A DNA stretch of 64,000 nt from Solwaraspora sp. WMMA2065 (GCF_030345075.1 NZ_CP128361.1:2108001-2172000), one strand, 5' to 3'; counted from the first letter of the stretch, positions 8,038-17,076 are shown. Numbers and translations are program-made. Notes: generated by a model from the letters alone, not told the origin.

Positions 8038-8799
8038 ATGCTGCCCGGTGGGATGATGCCCATGACCCAGCTGATCGCGATGGTCCGCAGCACTTCGCCG
8101 CGACAGGCTGTCGGGCTGCTGGCAGCCATGCCGGCCGACCGCATCCCGGTGGCAGTTGCCGAGCTGACGACCACCGACCTGGTCCGGCTGCTACCGGCCG
8201 CCGGCGACGATCTGCGGTCCCGGTTGATCGGTCTGCTCAGCACCGATCAGGTGGCCGACCTGGCCCGAGCCATGCCGACCGCCGAGGCGGTGGCCATGCT
8301 CAATCGGCTTCCGGCCGAGCAGGTGCACGCGGTCGCCGACCGGCTGCCGCAACCCACCGTCGCTGCCCTGCTCACCGCGATGCCTGCGGACCGGCAGACC
8401 GACCTGCTGTCGGTGATGCGTCCGCAACAGGCGCATGCGGCCTGGGCCGGTACCTACCAACGGGAGGTGGCCGAGGCGCTCGCCCGGGCCAATGCCGAGG
8501 TGAGCATCCCGGCGAACGCCCCACCCGGAATCGTGCTGGTCCAGATCTTCGGCTGGCAGATCACCGTGGCCGCCCGCCGTGACGACGACGGACGGGTGGC
8601 GGTACGCGACGCCGAGGACGCGGCGTACCGCATGCGCGCCAACGCGGCGCTCGCGGTGACCGACTACCAGCCGGCCACCGACGTGCTGGACTACTGCGAC
8701 GAGGCCCGCCGGCAGGGGCGCCCGATCAGCGCGGTCAGCTGGGTCGACGACCGGCACGACGGTTTCCTCAAACGGGCCCTGGTCAGTCTGGTGCACTGA
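8038..8799 (+). CDS. Conserved protein with MgtE-N-like helical repeats
   Basis: A 253-aa protein that divides into two parts. Residues 1-130 contain four or five degenerate repeats built on AAMPADR...LL, AMPTAEAVAML, RLPAEQVHAV and TAMPADRQTDLL; these resemble the superhelical N-terminal domain of MgtE magnesium transporters. Residues 150-253 are mixed, with VQIFGWQITVAARRDDDGR and a central DAEDAAYRMRANAALAV helix. No membrane segment or catalytic motif is visible, so it is not a transporter; a cytoplasmic sensor or scaffold is possible. GGAGAC upstream supports the ATG at 8038. It is divergent from ABC-F and convergent with sufT. No named function is known to me. Confidence 0.7.
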   Translation: MLPGGMMPMTQLIAMVRSTSPRQAVGLLAAMPADRIPVAVAELTTTDLVRLLPAAGDDLRSRLIGLLSTDQVADLARAMPTAEAVAMLNRLPAEQVHAVADRLPQPTVAALLTAMPADRQTDLLSVMRPQQAHAAWAGTYQREVAEALARANAEVSIPANAPPGIVLVQIFGWQITVAARRDDDGRVAVRDAEDAAYRMRANAALAVTDYQPATDVLDYCDEARRQGRPISAVSWVDDRHDGFLKRALVSLVH

Positions 8800-8810
8800 C
8801 CCGCCGAGCG

Positions 8811-8837
8811 CCGCCGGCCGGACTGGACGGCCGGCGG
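8811..8837. terminator. Hairpin between the convergent MgtE-N-like gene and sufT
   Basis: CCGCCGGCCG (8811-8820) pairs with CGGCCGGCGG (8828-8837) around a 7-base loop. It lies 11 bases after one stop and 14 bases after the other, so it can end transcription from both sides. There is no T-run, as is common in actinomycetes. Confidence 0.6.
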
Positions 8838-8851
8838 CGGCGCGGGTGCCG

Positions 8852-9259
8852 TCAGACGTTGAAGCCGAGCGCCCGCAACTGGTCCCGGCCCTCGTCAGTG
8901 ATCTTGTCGGGCCCCCACGGCGGCATCCACACCCAGTTGATCCGGATGTCGGACACCAGTCCGCCACCGGGTCCAGTGGTCAACGCGGTACGGGCCTGCT
9001 CCTCGATCACGTCGGTCAGCGGGCAGGCCGCGCTGGTCAACGTCATGTCCAGGGTGGCCACGTTGTCATCGTCGACGTGTACGCCGTACACCAGGCCGAG
9101 ATCGACCACATTGATGCCCAGCTCCGGGTCGACGACGTCCTTCATCGCCTCCTCGATGTCGGCGATCGCCGGCTGGCCGACGGTCGCTGCGGCGGCCGTA
9201 CCGCCGTCGGTGGGCTCCGTCGCCTGTGTCGCCCCGGTCATGGTCTCTTCGGCACTCAC
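8852..9259 (-). CDS. sufT: SUF-associated DUF59/MIP18 family protein (SufT)
   Basis: A 135-aa protein and the last gene of the suf operon. After a Thr/Ala-rich N-terminus, the DUF59 domain (residues 30-110) contains IEEAMKDVVDPELGINVVDLGLVY and the TSAACPL loop, whose cysteine is the conserved one of the family. SufT-type proteins help deliver or mature Fe-S clusters when iron-sulfur demand is high. The GTG at 9259 overlaps the sufU stop (GTGA), so it is translationally coupled; an internal ATG 7 codons later is an alternative start. The end FNV is followed by the bidirectional hairpin. Confidence 0.88.
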   Translation of the reverse strand: MSAEETMTGATQATEPTDGGTAAAATVGQPAIADIEEAMKDVVDPELGINVVDLGLVYGVHVDDDNVATLDMTLTSAACPLTDVIEEQARTALTTGPGGGLVSDIRINWVWMPPWGPDKITDEGRDQLRALGFNV

Positions 9260-9714
9260 TGCTTCACCTCCGGGCTCGCGCCCACACCGGCGCGTGCCGC
9301 GGCGTCCTTGAAGGCCATCCACGGCAGCAACGCACACTTCACCCGGGCCGGATAGCGCGCCACACCGGCGAACGCCACCCCGTCACCCAGCACATCCTCG
9401 TCCGGCTCGACCTCGCCGCGGCCGGACACCAGCGCGACGAAGGCACCGTGCACCGCGAACGCCTCGTCCACCGGCCGACCGTCGACCAACTCGTACAGCA
9501 CGCTCGCCGACGCCTGGCTGATCGAACAACCCTGACCGTCGTGCGACACCCCGAGCCGGGTGTCCGCACCCAGACTCACCCGTACGGTGATCTCGTCGCC
9601 GCAGGTCGGGTTGACGTGATGCGCCTCCGCCGCGTACGGCTCGCGTAGACCACGCCCCTGCGGACGCTTGTAGTGGTCCAGGATGATCTCCTGGTACAGC
9701 TGGTCGAGCTCCAT
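9256..9714 (-). CDS. sufU: SufU-type Fe-S assembly protein (sulfur transfer)
   Basis: A 152-aa protein of the IscU-like fold, SufU branch. The three conserved Cys are Cys38 (NPTCGDE), Cys63 (GQGCSIS) and Cys127 (RVKCALL), with Asp40. These bind zinc and accept sulfur from SufS, so in Gram-positive systems SufU is a sulfur-transfer partner rather than the main scaffold. The segment between Cys63 and Cys127 carries the extra 18-21 residues typical of SufU over IscU. The ATG overlaps the sufS stop (ATGA). The partner genes on both sides confirm the assignment. Confidence 0.93.
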   Translation of the reverse strand: MELDQLYQEIILDHYKRPQGRGLREPYAAEAHHVNPTCGDEITVRVSLGADTRLGVSHDGQGCSISQASASVLYELVDGRPVDEAFAVHGAFVALVSGRGEVEPDEDVLGDGVAFAGVARYPARVKCALLPWMAFKDAAARAGVGASPEVKQ

Positions 9715-11024
9715 CAGCCGAAGACCTTCCGCGCCTTCTCCAGACCATGCACCAGCGCGTCGACCTCGCCGGTCGTGGTGTAGAGGTAGAACGAGGCCCG
9801 GGTGGTCGCCGGGACGCCGTAGCGCACGCAGACCGGCCGGGCGCAGTGGTGGCCGACCCGTACCTGCACCCCCTGGGCGTCCAGGATCTGACCCACGTCG
9901 TGCGGGTGGATCCCGTCCACCGCGAACGAGACCGTGCCACCCCGCCCGTCTGGTCCGGGCGGGCCGACGATCCGCAGCCCCGGCACGGTGGCCAGCGCCT
10001 CCAGGGCGTACCCGGTGATCCGCTGCTCGTGCGCGGCGACCGCCGGCATGCCCAGCCCGGCGAGGTAGTCGACGGCGGCACCGAGGCCGACCGCCTGGGC
10101 GATCGGCGGGGTGCCGGCCTCGAACCGGGCCGGCGGGGCGGCAAACGTGGACCCGCTCATCGCCACCGTCTCGATCATCGAGCCGCCGCCGAGCACCGGC
10201 GGCATCGCGGCGAGCAGCGCGGCGCGGCCCCACAGCACCCCGATCCCGGTCGGTCCGCACATCTTGTGCCCGGTGAAGACGATGAAGTCGGCATCCAGCG
10301 CGACGACGTCGACCGGACGGTGCGGCACCGACTGCGAGCAGTCCAGCAGCAGCAGCGCACCGACCTCGCGGACCCGCCGGGTGATCGCGGTGAGGTCGTT
10401 GACCGTGCCGAGGATGTTCGACATGTGCACCAGGGAGACCAGTTTGGTCCGCTCGGTGACCAACTCGTCCAGCTGCGACTCGTCCAGCCGACCGTCCTCG
10501 GTCAGCCCGAACCAGCGCAGTGTGGCACCGGTGCGTTCGCAGAGCAGCTGCCACGGCACGATGTTCGAGTGGTGCTCCATCTCGGAGATCACCACCTCGT
10601 CACCTGGGCCGAGCCGGAACCGGGGGTCGGCCCCGATCGCGGCGCCCGTCGAGGCGTTGGAGAACGCGTACGCGACCAGGTTGATCGCTTCGGTGGAGTT
10701 CTTGGTGAAGACCACCTCGTCCGGGCTGCCCGCGTTGACGAACGCGGCCAGCTTGGCCCGGGCGCCCTCGTACGCCTCGGTGGACTCGGTGCCGAGGGTG
10801 TGCACCGAGCGGGCGACGTTGGCGTTGTGCGACTGGTAGAAGTCGGTCAGCGCGTCGAGCACCTGGCGCGGCTTGTGCGAGGTGTTGGCGCTGTCCAGAT
10901 AGACCAGCGGATGCCCGTTGACTTCCCGACCGAGGATCGGAAAGTCGGCCCGGACGGCCGCGACGTCCAGAGCGGACGGACCGCCCGGCGCCGGTGTGTC
11001 CCGGGGGATGGCTATGGTGCTCAT
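9714..11024 (-). CDS. sufS: Cysteine desulfurase SufS
   Basis: A 436-aa PLP enzyme that takes sulfur from cysteine to form a persulfide for SUF cluster assembly. The PLP lysine sits in VFTGHKMCGPTG (about residue 240), and the active-site cysteine lies in RVGHHCARPVC near residue 380. Family motifs YLDSANTSHKP and FTKNSTEAINLVAY are also present. A Pro-rich N-terminal tail of about 20 residues precedes the family start; the ATG at 11024 was preferred over an in-frame site 8 codons upstream. It lies 42 bases downstream of sufC and is coupled to sufU. Confidence 0.95.
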   Translation of the reverse strand: MSTIAIPRDTPAPGGPSALDVAAVRADFPILGREVNGHPLVYLDSANTSHKPRQVLDALTDFYQSHNANVARSVHTLGTESTEAYEGARAKLAAFVNAGSPDEVVFTKNSTEAINLVAYAFSNASTGAAIGADPRFRLGPGDEVVISEMEHHSNIVPWQLLCERTGATLRWFGLTEDGRLDESQLDELVTERTKLVSLVHMSNILGTVNDLTAITRRVREVGALLLLDCSQSVPHRPVDVVALDADFIVFTGHKMCGPTGIGVLWGRAALLAAMPPVLGGGSMIETVAMSGSTFAAPPARFEAGTPPIAQAVGLGAAVDYLAGLGMPAVAAHEQRITGYALEALATVPGLRIVGPPGPDGRGGTVSFAVDGIHPHDVGQILDAQGVQVRVGHHCARPVCVRYGVPATTRASFYLYTTTGEVDALVHGLEKARKVFG

Positions 11025-11066
11025 CGGCTCGACGCCGCCCTTCTGCACACAGGGTGGTAGTGGATC

Positions 11067-11840
11067 TCAGGCCGACGCCGCGCCGGCACCCGCGACGTAC
11101 CGCTCGTAACCTTCGGCTTCCAGCTTCTCCGCCAGCTCCGGGCCGCCCTCCTCGACGATGCGTCCGCCGACGAAGACATGCACGAAGTCCGGCTTGATGT
11201 AGCGCAGGATCCGGGTGTAGTGGGTGATCAGCAGCAGGCCGGTCTCCCCGGTGGAGCGAACCCGGTTCACCCCTTCGCTGACCACCCGCAGGGCGTCGAT
11301 GTCGAGCCCGGAGTCGGTCTCGTCGAGGATGGCCATCTTCGGCTTGAGCAGCTCCAGCTGCACAATCTCGTGCCGCTTTTTCTCGCCACCGGAGAAGCCC
11401 TCGTTGACGTTGCGCTGCGCGAACGCCGGGTCCATCTGCAGCCGCTCCATGGCCCCACGCAGCTCGCCGGCCCAGGTACGCAGCTTCGGCGCGGCACCGT
11501 CGACGGCGGTCTTGGCGGTACGCAGGAAGTTCGCCACCGAGACGCCGGGCACCTCCACCGGGTACTGCATGGCGAGGAACAGTCCGGCACGGGCCCGCTC
11601 GTCGACCGACATGGCCAGTACGTCCGCACCGTCGAGCAGCACCTCCCCGCCGGTGATCTCGTACTTGGGGTGCCCGGCGATCGAGTACGCCAGGGTCGAC
11701 TTGCCGGAGCCGTTCGGGCCCATGATGGCGTGTGTCTCCCCCGACCGGATGGTCAGCGTCACCCCGGCCAGGATCGGCTTGAGCTCGCCTTCCGGCAGCT
11801 TGACCGAAACCTGCAGGTCGCGGATATCCAGAACGCTCAT
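11067..11840 (-). CDS. sufC: SUF Fe-S assembly ATPase SufC
   Basis: A 257-aa ABC-type ATPase of the SufBC2D scaffold. The Walker A GPNGSGKST is near residue 40, the signature FSGGEKKR near 150, and Walker B MAILDETDSGLD near 170. The last is the SufC-specific form with D in place of the usual P. The ITHYTRIL switch is also present. SufC drives conformational change of SufB-SufD so that the nascent cluster can form. The ATG overlaps the stop of the preceding Rieske gene by 4 bases. Length matches the family. Confidence 0.96.
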   Translation of the reverse strand: MSVLDIRDLQVSVKLPEGELKPILAGVTLTIRSGETHAIMGPNGSGKSTLAYSIAGHPKYEITGGEVLLDGADVLAMSVDERARAGLFLAMQYPVEVPGVSVANFLRTAKTAVDGAAPKLRTWAGELRGAMERLQMDPAFAQRNVNEGFSGGEKKRHEIVQLELLKPKMAILDETDSGLDIDALRVVSEGVNRVRSTGETGLLLITHYTRILRYIKPDFVHVFVGGRIVEEGGPELAEKLEAEGYERYVAGAGAASA

Positions 11841-12175
11841 GGTGCGGTCACTCCATTGCTCGGCGTCAGACTGACGTAGATGTCGCCGTCGCGGATCTCG
11901 ACGGGGAAGACGGGTACGGGTTCGGTGGCGGGCAGCCCGGTCGGCTCGCCGGTGCGCAGATCGAAACGCGAACCGTGCAGCCAGCACTCCAACGTGCAGC
12001 CGTCCACCTCGCCTTCGGAGAGGGCGACCGCGGCGTGCGAGCACTCGTCGTACACCGCGTGGAAGGAGTCCTCGTCGGTGTGCACCAGGGCGATCTGCGT
12101 ACCGTCGATGTCGGCGCTGACCGCCGTACCCTTCGGGATCTCGGTGGTGGCGCAGACCCGGATCAGGTCGGACAT
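11837..12175 (-). CDS. Rieske-type ferredoxin of the suf operon
   Basis: A 112-aa Rieske [2Fe-2S] protein. The two ligand motifs are ECSHAAV (CxH, about 45-47) and LECWLHGS (CxxH, about 63-66), followed by FDLRTGEP and the C-terminal VPVFPVEIRDGDIYV strands typical of dioxygenase ferredoxins. A gene of this type sits between sufD and sufC in many actinobacteria. It may deliver electrons for cluster assembly or be the first client, but its role is unproven. It starts 2 bases after the sufD stop and overlaps sufC. Confidence 0.9.
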   Translation of the reverse strand: MSDLIRVCATTEIPKGTAVSADIDGTQIALVHTDEDSFHAVYDECSHAAVALSEGEVDGCTLECWLHGSRFDLRTGEPTGLPATEPVPVFPVEIRDGDIYVSLTPSNGVTAP

Positions 12176-12177
12176 GC

Positions 12178-13404
12178 TCAGCGGGTCCTCTCGGTGACCG
12201 CACCGGGCTGGCCGGGCACGGTCGGTGGTGCCGCCACGTCGGCGGTGCGCGGCGCGGCCGCGCCGGCCTCGACGCGGCGCAGCCGCTGCTCGATCGCGTC
12301 GCCGAGCCGGTCGCGCAGCTCGGCCACCGGGATCTTGTCGACCAGCTCGGCGAAGAACCCGCGGACCACCAGCTTGCGCGCCTCGGCCTCTGGAATGCCC
12401 CGGGCCATCAGGTAGAACAGCTGCTCGTCGTCGAACCGGCCGGTGGCGCTGGCGTGCCCGGCCCCGGCCACCTCTCCGGTCTCGATCTCCAGGTTGGGCA
12501 CCGAGTCGGCCCGGGCGCCGTCGGTCAGCACCAGGTTCCGGTTGATCTCGTACGTGTCGGTGCCGGTGGCCTCGGCGCGGATCAGTACGTCGCCGACCCA
12601 GACGGTGTGCGCGCTGTCGCCCTGCAGCGCCCCCCGGTAGCCGACGTTGCTGCGGCAGTCCGGCACGGTGTGGTCCACCATCTGCCGGTGCTCCAGGTGC
12701 TGGCCGGCGTCGGCGAAGTAGAGCCCGAACAGCTCGGCGTCGCCGCCCCGGCCGGTGTACTCGACGCTGGTGAACTGGCGTACCAGGTCGCCGCCGAGGG
12801 TGACCTGGATGTGCGTGACCCGGGCGTCGCGGCCGAGCCGGAACTTCAGATGCTGCGCCTGCACCGCGTCGGGTGCCCAGTCGGCGACGGTGACCAGGGT
12901 CAGCGTCGCGCCGTCGCCGACGATCACCTCGACGTTGTCGGCCAGAGTGGTCGAGCCGACCTGGTCGAACACCAGGGTCGCCTCGGCGAACCGTCCGACG
13001 TCGACCAGGGTGTGCCCGTACGCGATCTGGTCCGCCCCGGTGCCGAGCACCCGGACCACCGCCGGCTCGGCCGGGGTGGCTTCCGGTGCCACCTCCACCA
13101 GCAGGACCTCGGCGCAGCCGGTGTAGGCCAGGGCGCTGATCCGGTCGAACGGGGTCAGCACGCCGCCGACCCGTCGGTCGGTGCGGTCGACCTGGCCCGC
13201 AGTCACCCCGGCGGGCAGGTCGGCGTACTCGTACCGGACCGAGCCGCTGGCGGCCGGAGTGCCGGTGGCCAGCCCCCGCATTCGCTTGAGCGGGGTGAAG
13301 CGCCACTCCTCCTCCAGGCCGGTCAGGGCCGGGAAGTCGGCGACATCGTAGGAGCGCAACGCCTGCGACTTGGTCTTCGGCGGCGCGGAGGCCTGAATAG
13401 TCAT
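12178..13404 (-). CDS. sufD: Fe-S assembly protein SufD
   Basis: A 408-aa SufBD-family protein that forms the scaffold with SufB and SufC. The N-terminal helical part has EEEWRFTPLKRM, typical of SufD, and the C-terminal beta-helix region includes GRDARVTHIQVTLGGDLVRQ and MVDHTVPDCRSN with conserved Cys and His. The C-terminal FYLMARGIPEAEARKLVVRGF is the SufC-binding segment shared with SufB. Residues 365-408 are Ala/Pro-rich and look like a lineage extension. It lies 46 bases after sufB. Confidence 0.95.
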   Translation of the reverse strand: MTIQASAPPKTKSQALRSYDVADFPALTGLEEEWRFTPLKRMRGLATGTPAASGSVRYEYADLPAGVTAGQVDRTDRRVGGVLTPFDRISALAYTGCAEVLLVEVAPEATPAEPAVVRVLGTGADQIAYGHTLVDVGRFAEATLVFDQVGSTTLADNVEVIVGDGATLTLVTVADWAPDAVQAQHLKFRLGRDARVTHIQVTLGGDLVRQFTSVEYTGRGGDAELFGLYFADAGQHLEHRQMVDHTVPDCRSNVGYRGALQGDSAHTVWVGDVLIRAEATGTDTYEINRNLVLTDGARADSVPNLEIETGEVAGAGHASATGRFDDEQLFYLMARGIPEAEARKLVVRGFFAELVDKIPVAELRDRLGDAIEQRLRRVEAGAAAPRTADVAAPPTVPGQPGAVTERTR

Positions 13405-13450
13405 CTCTTCCTGTTCTCGGCGGTGTCGGTGGGGCGGTGTCTCGGGCGGG

Positions 13451-14881
13451 TCAGCCGACCGCGCCCTCCATCTGCAGCTCGATCAGCCGGTTCAGCTCGA
13501 GGGCGTACTCCATCGGGAGTTCCTTGGCGATCGGCTCGATGAAGCCCCGGACGATCATGGCCATCGCCTCGTCCTCGCTCAGACCCCGGCTCATCAGGTA
13601 GAACAGTTGGTCGTCGCTGACCTTGGAGACGGTCGCCTCGTGCCCCATCGCGACGTCGTCCTCGCGGATGTCGACGTAGGGGTAGGTGTCCGACCGGGAG
13701 ATCGCGTCGACCAGCAGCGCGTCGCACTTCACCGTCGACCGGCTGTGCTGCGAGCCCTCCAGCACCTGGACCAGCCCACGGTAGGAGGTCCGGCCGCCGC
13801 CGCGGGCGATGGACTTGGAGACGATCGTGGAGGAGGTGTGCGGTGCCGCGTGCACCATCTTCGCGCCGGCGTCCTGGTGCTGCCCCTCGCCGGCCATCGC
13901 CACCGAGAGCACCTCGCCCTTGGCGTGCTCACCGGTCATGAACACGGCCGGGTACTTCATGGTGACCTTGGAACCGATGTTGCCGTCGATCCACTCCATG
14001 GTGGCGCCGGCGTGGCAGACGGCCCGCTTGGTGACCAGGTTGTAGACGTTGTTCGACCAGTTCTGGATGGTCGTGTAGCGGCACCGGGCGTTCTTCTTCA
14101 CCACGATCTCGACCACCGCGCTGTGCAGCGAGTCGGAGGAGTAGATCGGCGCGGTGCAGCCCTCGACGTAGTGCACGTAGGCACCCTCGTCGACGATGAT
14201 CAGGGTCCGCTCGAACTGGCCCATGTTCTCCGTGTTGATCCGGAAGTAGGCCTGCAGCGGGATCTCCACGTGCACACCCTTCGGCACGTAGATGAACGAT
14301 CCACCGGACCAGACCGAAGTGTTCAGCGCGGCGAACTTGTTGTCGCCGACCGGGATCACGGTGCCGAAGTACTCCTTGAAGATGTCCTCGTGCTCGCGCA
14401 GCGCGGTGTCGGTGTCGAGGAACACCACACCCTGCTCCTCCAGGTCCTCACGGATCTTGTGGTAGACCACCTCGGACTCGTACTGGGCCGCGACGCCGGC
14501 GATCAGCCGCTGCTTCTCCGCCTCCGGGATGCCCAGCTTGTCGTAGGTGTTCTTGATCTCCTCGGGCAGGTCCTCCCAGCTGGCGGCCTGCTTCTCGGTG
14601 GAGCGGACGAAGTACTTGATGTTGTCGAAGTCGATCCCGGTGAGGTCGGCGCCCCAGGCCGGCATGGGCTTGCGGCCGAACAGCCGCAGCCCTTTGAGTC
14701 GCAGGTCGAGCATCCACTGCGGCTCGTTCTTCTTGGCGGAGATGTCACGCACCACCGCCTCGTTGAGCCCGCGCTGGGCGGCAGCGCCGGCCACGTCGCG
14801 GTCGGCCCAGCCGTACTCGTACCGGCCGAGGGCCGCGAGGTGCTCCTCCTGGGAGATGGGCGCGACGGTCTGCTCGGTCAT
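13451..14881 (-). CDS. sufB: Fe-S assembly scaffold SufB
   Basis: A 476-aa protein and the main SUF scaffold. Features include the N-terminal YEYGWADRD, the [22 protein letters not shown] region shortened here to [33 protein letters not shown] with the conserved Cys, and the C-terminal [21 protein letters not shown] SufC-binding helix in its usual position. No intein is present, unlike many mycobacterial SufB proteins. The ATG overlaps the sufR stop by 4 bases, so regulator and scaffold are translated together. Confidence 0.97.
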   Translation of the reverse strand: MTEQTVAPISQEEHLAALGRYEYGWADRDVAGAAAQRGLNEAVVRDISAKKNEPQWMLDLRLKGLRLFGRKPMPAWGADLTGIDFDNIKYFVRSTEKQAASWEDLPEEIKNTYDKLGIPEAEKQRLIAGVAAQYESEVVYHKIREDLEEQGVVFLDTDTALREHEDIFKEYFGTVIPVGDNKFAALNTSVWSGGSFIYVPKGVHVEIPLQAYFRINTENMGQFERTLIIVDEGAYVHYVEGCTAPIYSSDSLHSAVVEIVVKKNARCRYTTIQNWSNNVYNLVTKRAVCHAGATMEWIDGNIGSKVTMKYPAVFMTGEHAKGEVLSVAMAGEGQHQDAGAKMVHAAPHTSSTIVSKSIARGGGRTSYRGLVQVLEGSQHSRSTVKCDALLVDAISRSDTYPYVDIREDDVAMGHEATVSKVSDDQLFYLMSRGLSEDEAMAMIVRGFIEPIAKELPMEYALELNRLIELQMEGAVG

Positions 14882-15651
14882 CTATCTGTCCTCACAGTGC
14901 TGGTGACGTGGTCGGTGGAAACATCGATGGCAACGGTCGGGGCGCCGCCGGCCCGTCTCGGGTCCGGAATGTGCGTGGTGCACACCCCGTCGCCGTGAGC
15001 GATGGTGGCCAGCCGCTGCACATGGGTGCCGATCAGGCGGGAGATCACCGCGGTCTCAGCCTCGCACAGCTGTGGAAACTCGGCAGCCACATGGGCCACG
15101 GGACAGTGATGCTGGCACAACTGCCCCCCGGAGGCGATGGTGGACGCGTTGGCAGCGTAGCCCTCGGCGCTGAGTGCGGCGGCGAGGGCCTCCGCGCGGG
15201 CGATCGGGTCCGCACCGGCATCGTCGATCGCCGCCCGGCACCGCGCCTCCAGCCCGGCGACCTGAGCCGCCGCGAACGCCTCCAGCTCCGCCTCGCCGCC
15301 GTGACCGGCGATCCAGCGCAGCGCGGCGGCGGCCATGCTGTCGTAGCGGTAGCGCCCGTGCCGGGACCGGGCGTCGTCGCTGAGCCGGAAGACCTTGGCC
15401 GGCCGACCGCGTCGCCGGCGGGCCCGGGTGACCGCGTCCCGGGTCACCACGTCGCCGTCGGCGAGCATCGCGTCCAGGTGGCGGCGGATCGCCGCCGGGC
15501 TCAGCCCGAGCTCATCACCGAGCTGAGCGGCGGTCGCCGCCCCCCGCTCCAGCAGCAGCCCGACCAGGCGGTCCCGGGTACGCCCGTCCGGGCCGGCGGC
15601 GACCGCACCGGTCGCCGACCCGCCCTCCGGGAGGCCCACCCTGTTTTTCAC
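14878..15651 (-). CDS. sufR: Fe-S sensing transcriptional regulator of the suf operon (SufR)
   Basis: A 257-aa DeoR/ArsR-like winged-helix regulator and first gene of the suf operon. Residues 25-60 form the HTH, followed by the [11 protein letters not shown] wing. The C-terminal part has the cluster-binding cysteines Cys179, Cys183 and Cys196 (LCQHHCPV...LCEAE), as in characterised SufR proteins. With a cluster bound, SufR represses suf; loss of the cluster derepresses it. The GTG at 15651 was chosen because it follows a suitable -10 element by 7 bases, which suggests a leaderless mRNA, and because the longer reading frame upstream has no family homology. Confidence 0.9.
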   Translation of the reverse strand: MKNRVGLPEGGSATGAVAAGPDGRTRDRLVGLLLERGAATAAQLGDELGLSPAAIRRHLDAMLADGDVVTRDAVTRARRRRGRPAKVFRLSDDARSRHGRYRYDSMAAAALRWIAGHGGEAELEAFAAAQVAGLEARCRAAIDDAGADPIARAEALAAALSAEGYAANASTIASGGQLCQHHCPVAHVAAEFPQLCEAETAVISRLIGTHVQRLATIAHGDGVCTTHIPDPRRAGGAPTVAIDVSTDHVTSTVRTDR

Positions 15652-15658
15652 TACGCCA

Positions 15659-15687
15659 ACGTTACGTATTTCAGCGGTCGGCCGCAA
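15659..15687 (-). promoter_or_regulatory. Candidate leaderless promoter of the suf operon
   Basis: On the minus strand TTGCGG (15687-15682), a 17-base spacer and TAACGT (15664-15659, fitting TANNNT) lie exactly 7 bases before the sufR GTG, the spacing expected for a leaderless transcript. The region TACGTAACGTTGGCGTA around the -10 contains short inverted repeats (AACGTT, TACG/CGTA) that could be a SufR operator. This is from inspection only. Confidence 0.4.
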
Positions 15688-15839
15688 ACGCGCCTCCGGG
15701 TGATCCACCGCACCGAGCGTGACCGCCACCGGGACCAGCACGGCGAGGCCTTGCCGCAGTCGGCTGGCGGCACCGCAGGGCTGCGGTACCGGCGGCACCG
15801 CACGGCTGTGGTATCCGCCATATCGGTACGATTGCCGCC

Positions 15840-16814
15840 GTGCCCGTCTCCCCGTCCGGTCGGCTGACCGCCGGCCCCGCCCTGCTCCGGCGGCTCGCGC
15901 TCGCCTCCTTGGTGGCCAACGTCGCGATCGTGCTGACCGGGGGCGGCGTGCGGCTCACCGGGTCCGGGCTCGGCTGCCCGACCTGGCCGCGCTGCACCGA
16001 CGACTCCTACGTCACCACGCCGGAGATGGGCGTGCTCGGCATCATCGAGTTCGGCAACCGGGTCCTCGGCATCCTGGTCGGCATGATCGCGCTCGCCACC
16101 CTGCTGGCGGTGCTGCGGTCCCGGCCACGCCGGTTGGACCTGCGCGGACCGGCCCTCGGCGTACTGGGACTGGTGATCCTGCAGGGCCTGATCGGCGGGG
16201 TCAGCGTCCGGGTGCAGCTCAACCCCTGGGTGGTGGCGCTGCACTTCATGCTGTCGATGGTCACCATCGCGGTGGCGTACGGGTTGTGGCAACGGGTACG
16301 CGTCGGCGGCCGCACCAACCGAGACGTGGTGGCCCGGCCGCTGCGCCAGTTGGCCTTCGTGATCACCGCCGTGAGCTTCGGGGTGCTGGTACTCGGCACC
16401 GTGGTGACCGGCAGCGGCCCGCACGCCGGCGACCCGGACGCCGGGCGCACCGGGCTGGACCCGCAGGCCATGTCCCAGCTGCACGCTGACTCGGTCGCCC
16501 TGCTGATCGGGTTGTCGGTCGCCTGGTGGTTCGCGTTGCGCGCGGTCGGCGCACCCCGACCGGCGGTACGCGCGGCGGCCGTGCTCGTCGTCGTGGAGCT
16601 CGCCCAGGGACTGATCGGCGTGGTCCAGTACCTCACCGACCTGCCGGTCGCGCTGGTCAGCGCGCACATGCTCGGCGCGTGTCTGGTGTGGCTGGCCACC
16701 CTCGGCGCGCTCTGGTCGACCCGGACCCGGGAGCCGACCGGGCCGCAATCAGCTGCTACCAGGGTGGTTTCCGACGACGGCAACGAACGCCCCCTGGTCG
16801 GAGCGCAACCGTAA
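15840..16814 (+). CDS. ctaA: Heme A synthase CtaA (COX15 family)
   Basis: A 324-aa integral membrane protein with about eight membrane segments. The first loop carries GGGVRLTGSGLGCPTWPRC, with the conserved Arg and the Cys pair of the bacterial type, and FGNRVLG follows with the conserved Glu-Phe-Gly-Asn. Heme-ligand histidines are in VALHFML, SQLHADS and SAHML. It oxidises the C8 methyl of heme O to a formyl group for cytochrome aa3. It starts with GTG and is divergent from the suf operon. The heme O synthase ctaB lies 2.5 kb downstream on the other strand. Confidence 0.93.
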   Translation: MPVSPSGRLTAGPALLRRLALASLVANVAIVLTGGGVRLTGSGLGCPTWPRCTDDSYVTTPEMGVLGIIEFGNRVLGILVGMIALATLLAVLRSRPRRLDLRGPALGVLGLVILQGLIGGVSVRVQLNPWVVALHFMLSMVTIAVAYGLWQRVRVGGRTNRDVVARPLRQLAFVITAVSFGVLVLGTVVTGSGPHAGDPDAGRTGLDPQAMSQLHADSVALLIGLSVAWWFALRAVGAPRPAVRAAAVLVVVELAQGLIGVVQYLTDLPVALVSAHMLGACLVWLATLGALWSTRTREPTGPQSAATRVVSDDGNERPLVGAQP

Positions 16815-16889
16815 GGTCACCAACCGTTGAAGACGGTTGAAAACGGCAGACCTATCCCCATAGCGGAGAGTACCGGTGAGGCTACGCCT

Positions 16890-16965
16890 GTGCCGGGGCA
16901 CAACCACCGGCACGACGAACCGGGCGCGGCAGTGACGGTCCCCCCGTGCCGTGGCTGCCGCGCCC
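16890..16965 (+). other. Two strong stem-loops between ctaA and the permease
   Basis: The 262-base gap between ctaA and the permease holds two tandem hairpins. GTGCCGG (16890-16896) pairs with CCGGCAC (16907-16913). GGGCGCGGCAG (16922-16932) pairs perfectly with CTGCCGCGCCC (16955-16965) and has an inner ACGG/CCGT stem. A near-repeat, AACCGTTGAAGACGGTTGAA, lies at about 16822-16841. The second hairpin is stable enough to be a ctaA terminator, but it stands 112 bases before the permease start, so it may also be a structured leader. No known riboswitch consensus was recognised. Confidence 0.5.
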
Positions 16966-17076
16966 CTGGTCGGTTCCCTGCCTGGACCAGACCCGCGTAG
17001 CGGCACCCCGGACGATCCTCCGTCACCGCACGCGCACTCCCGCGTTTTCCTGACTGACCACTTTCGGAGCTCCCGC

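Noticed and set aside
9747-11060. 437-aa open frame on + opposite sufS
   Set aside because: Antisense frame in GC-rich DNA; composition is unlike proteins, while the minus strand encodes all sufS motifs.
16815-17076. c-di-AMP (ydaO) or glycine riboswitch upstream of the permease
   Set aside because: The conserved cores of these classes were looked for and not found; only generic hairpins are present. Kept as a structured region without a class.
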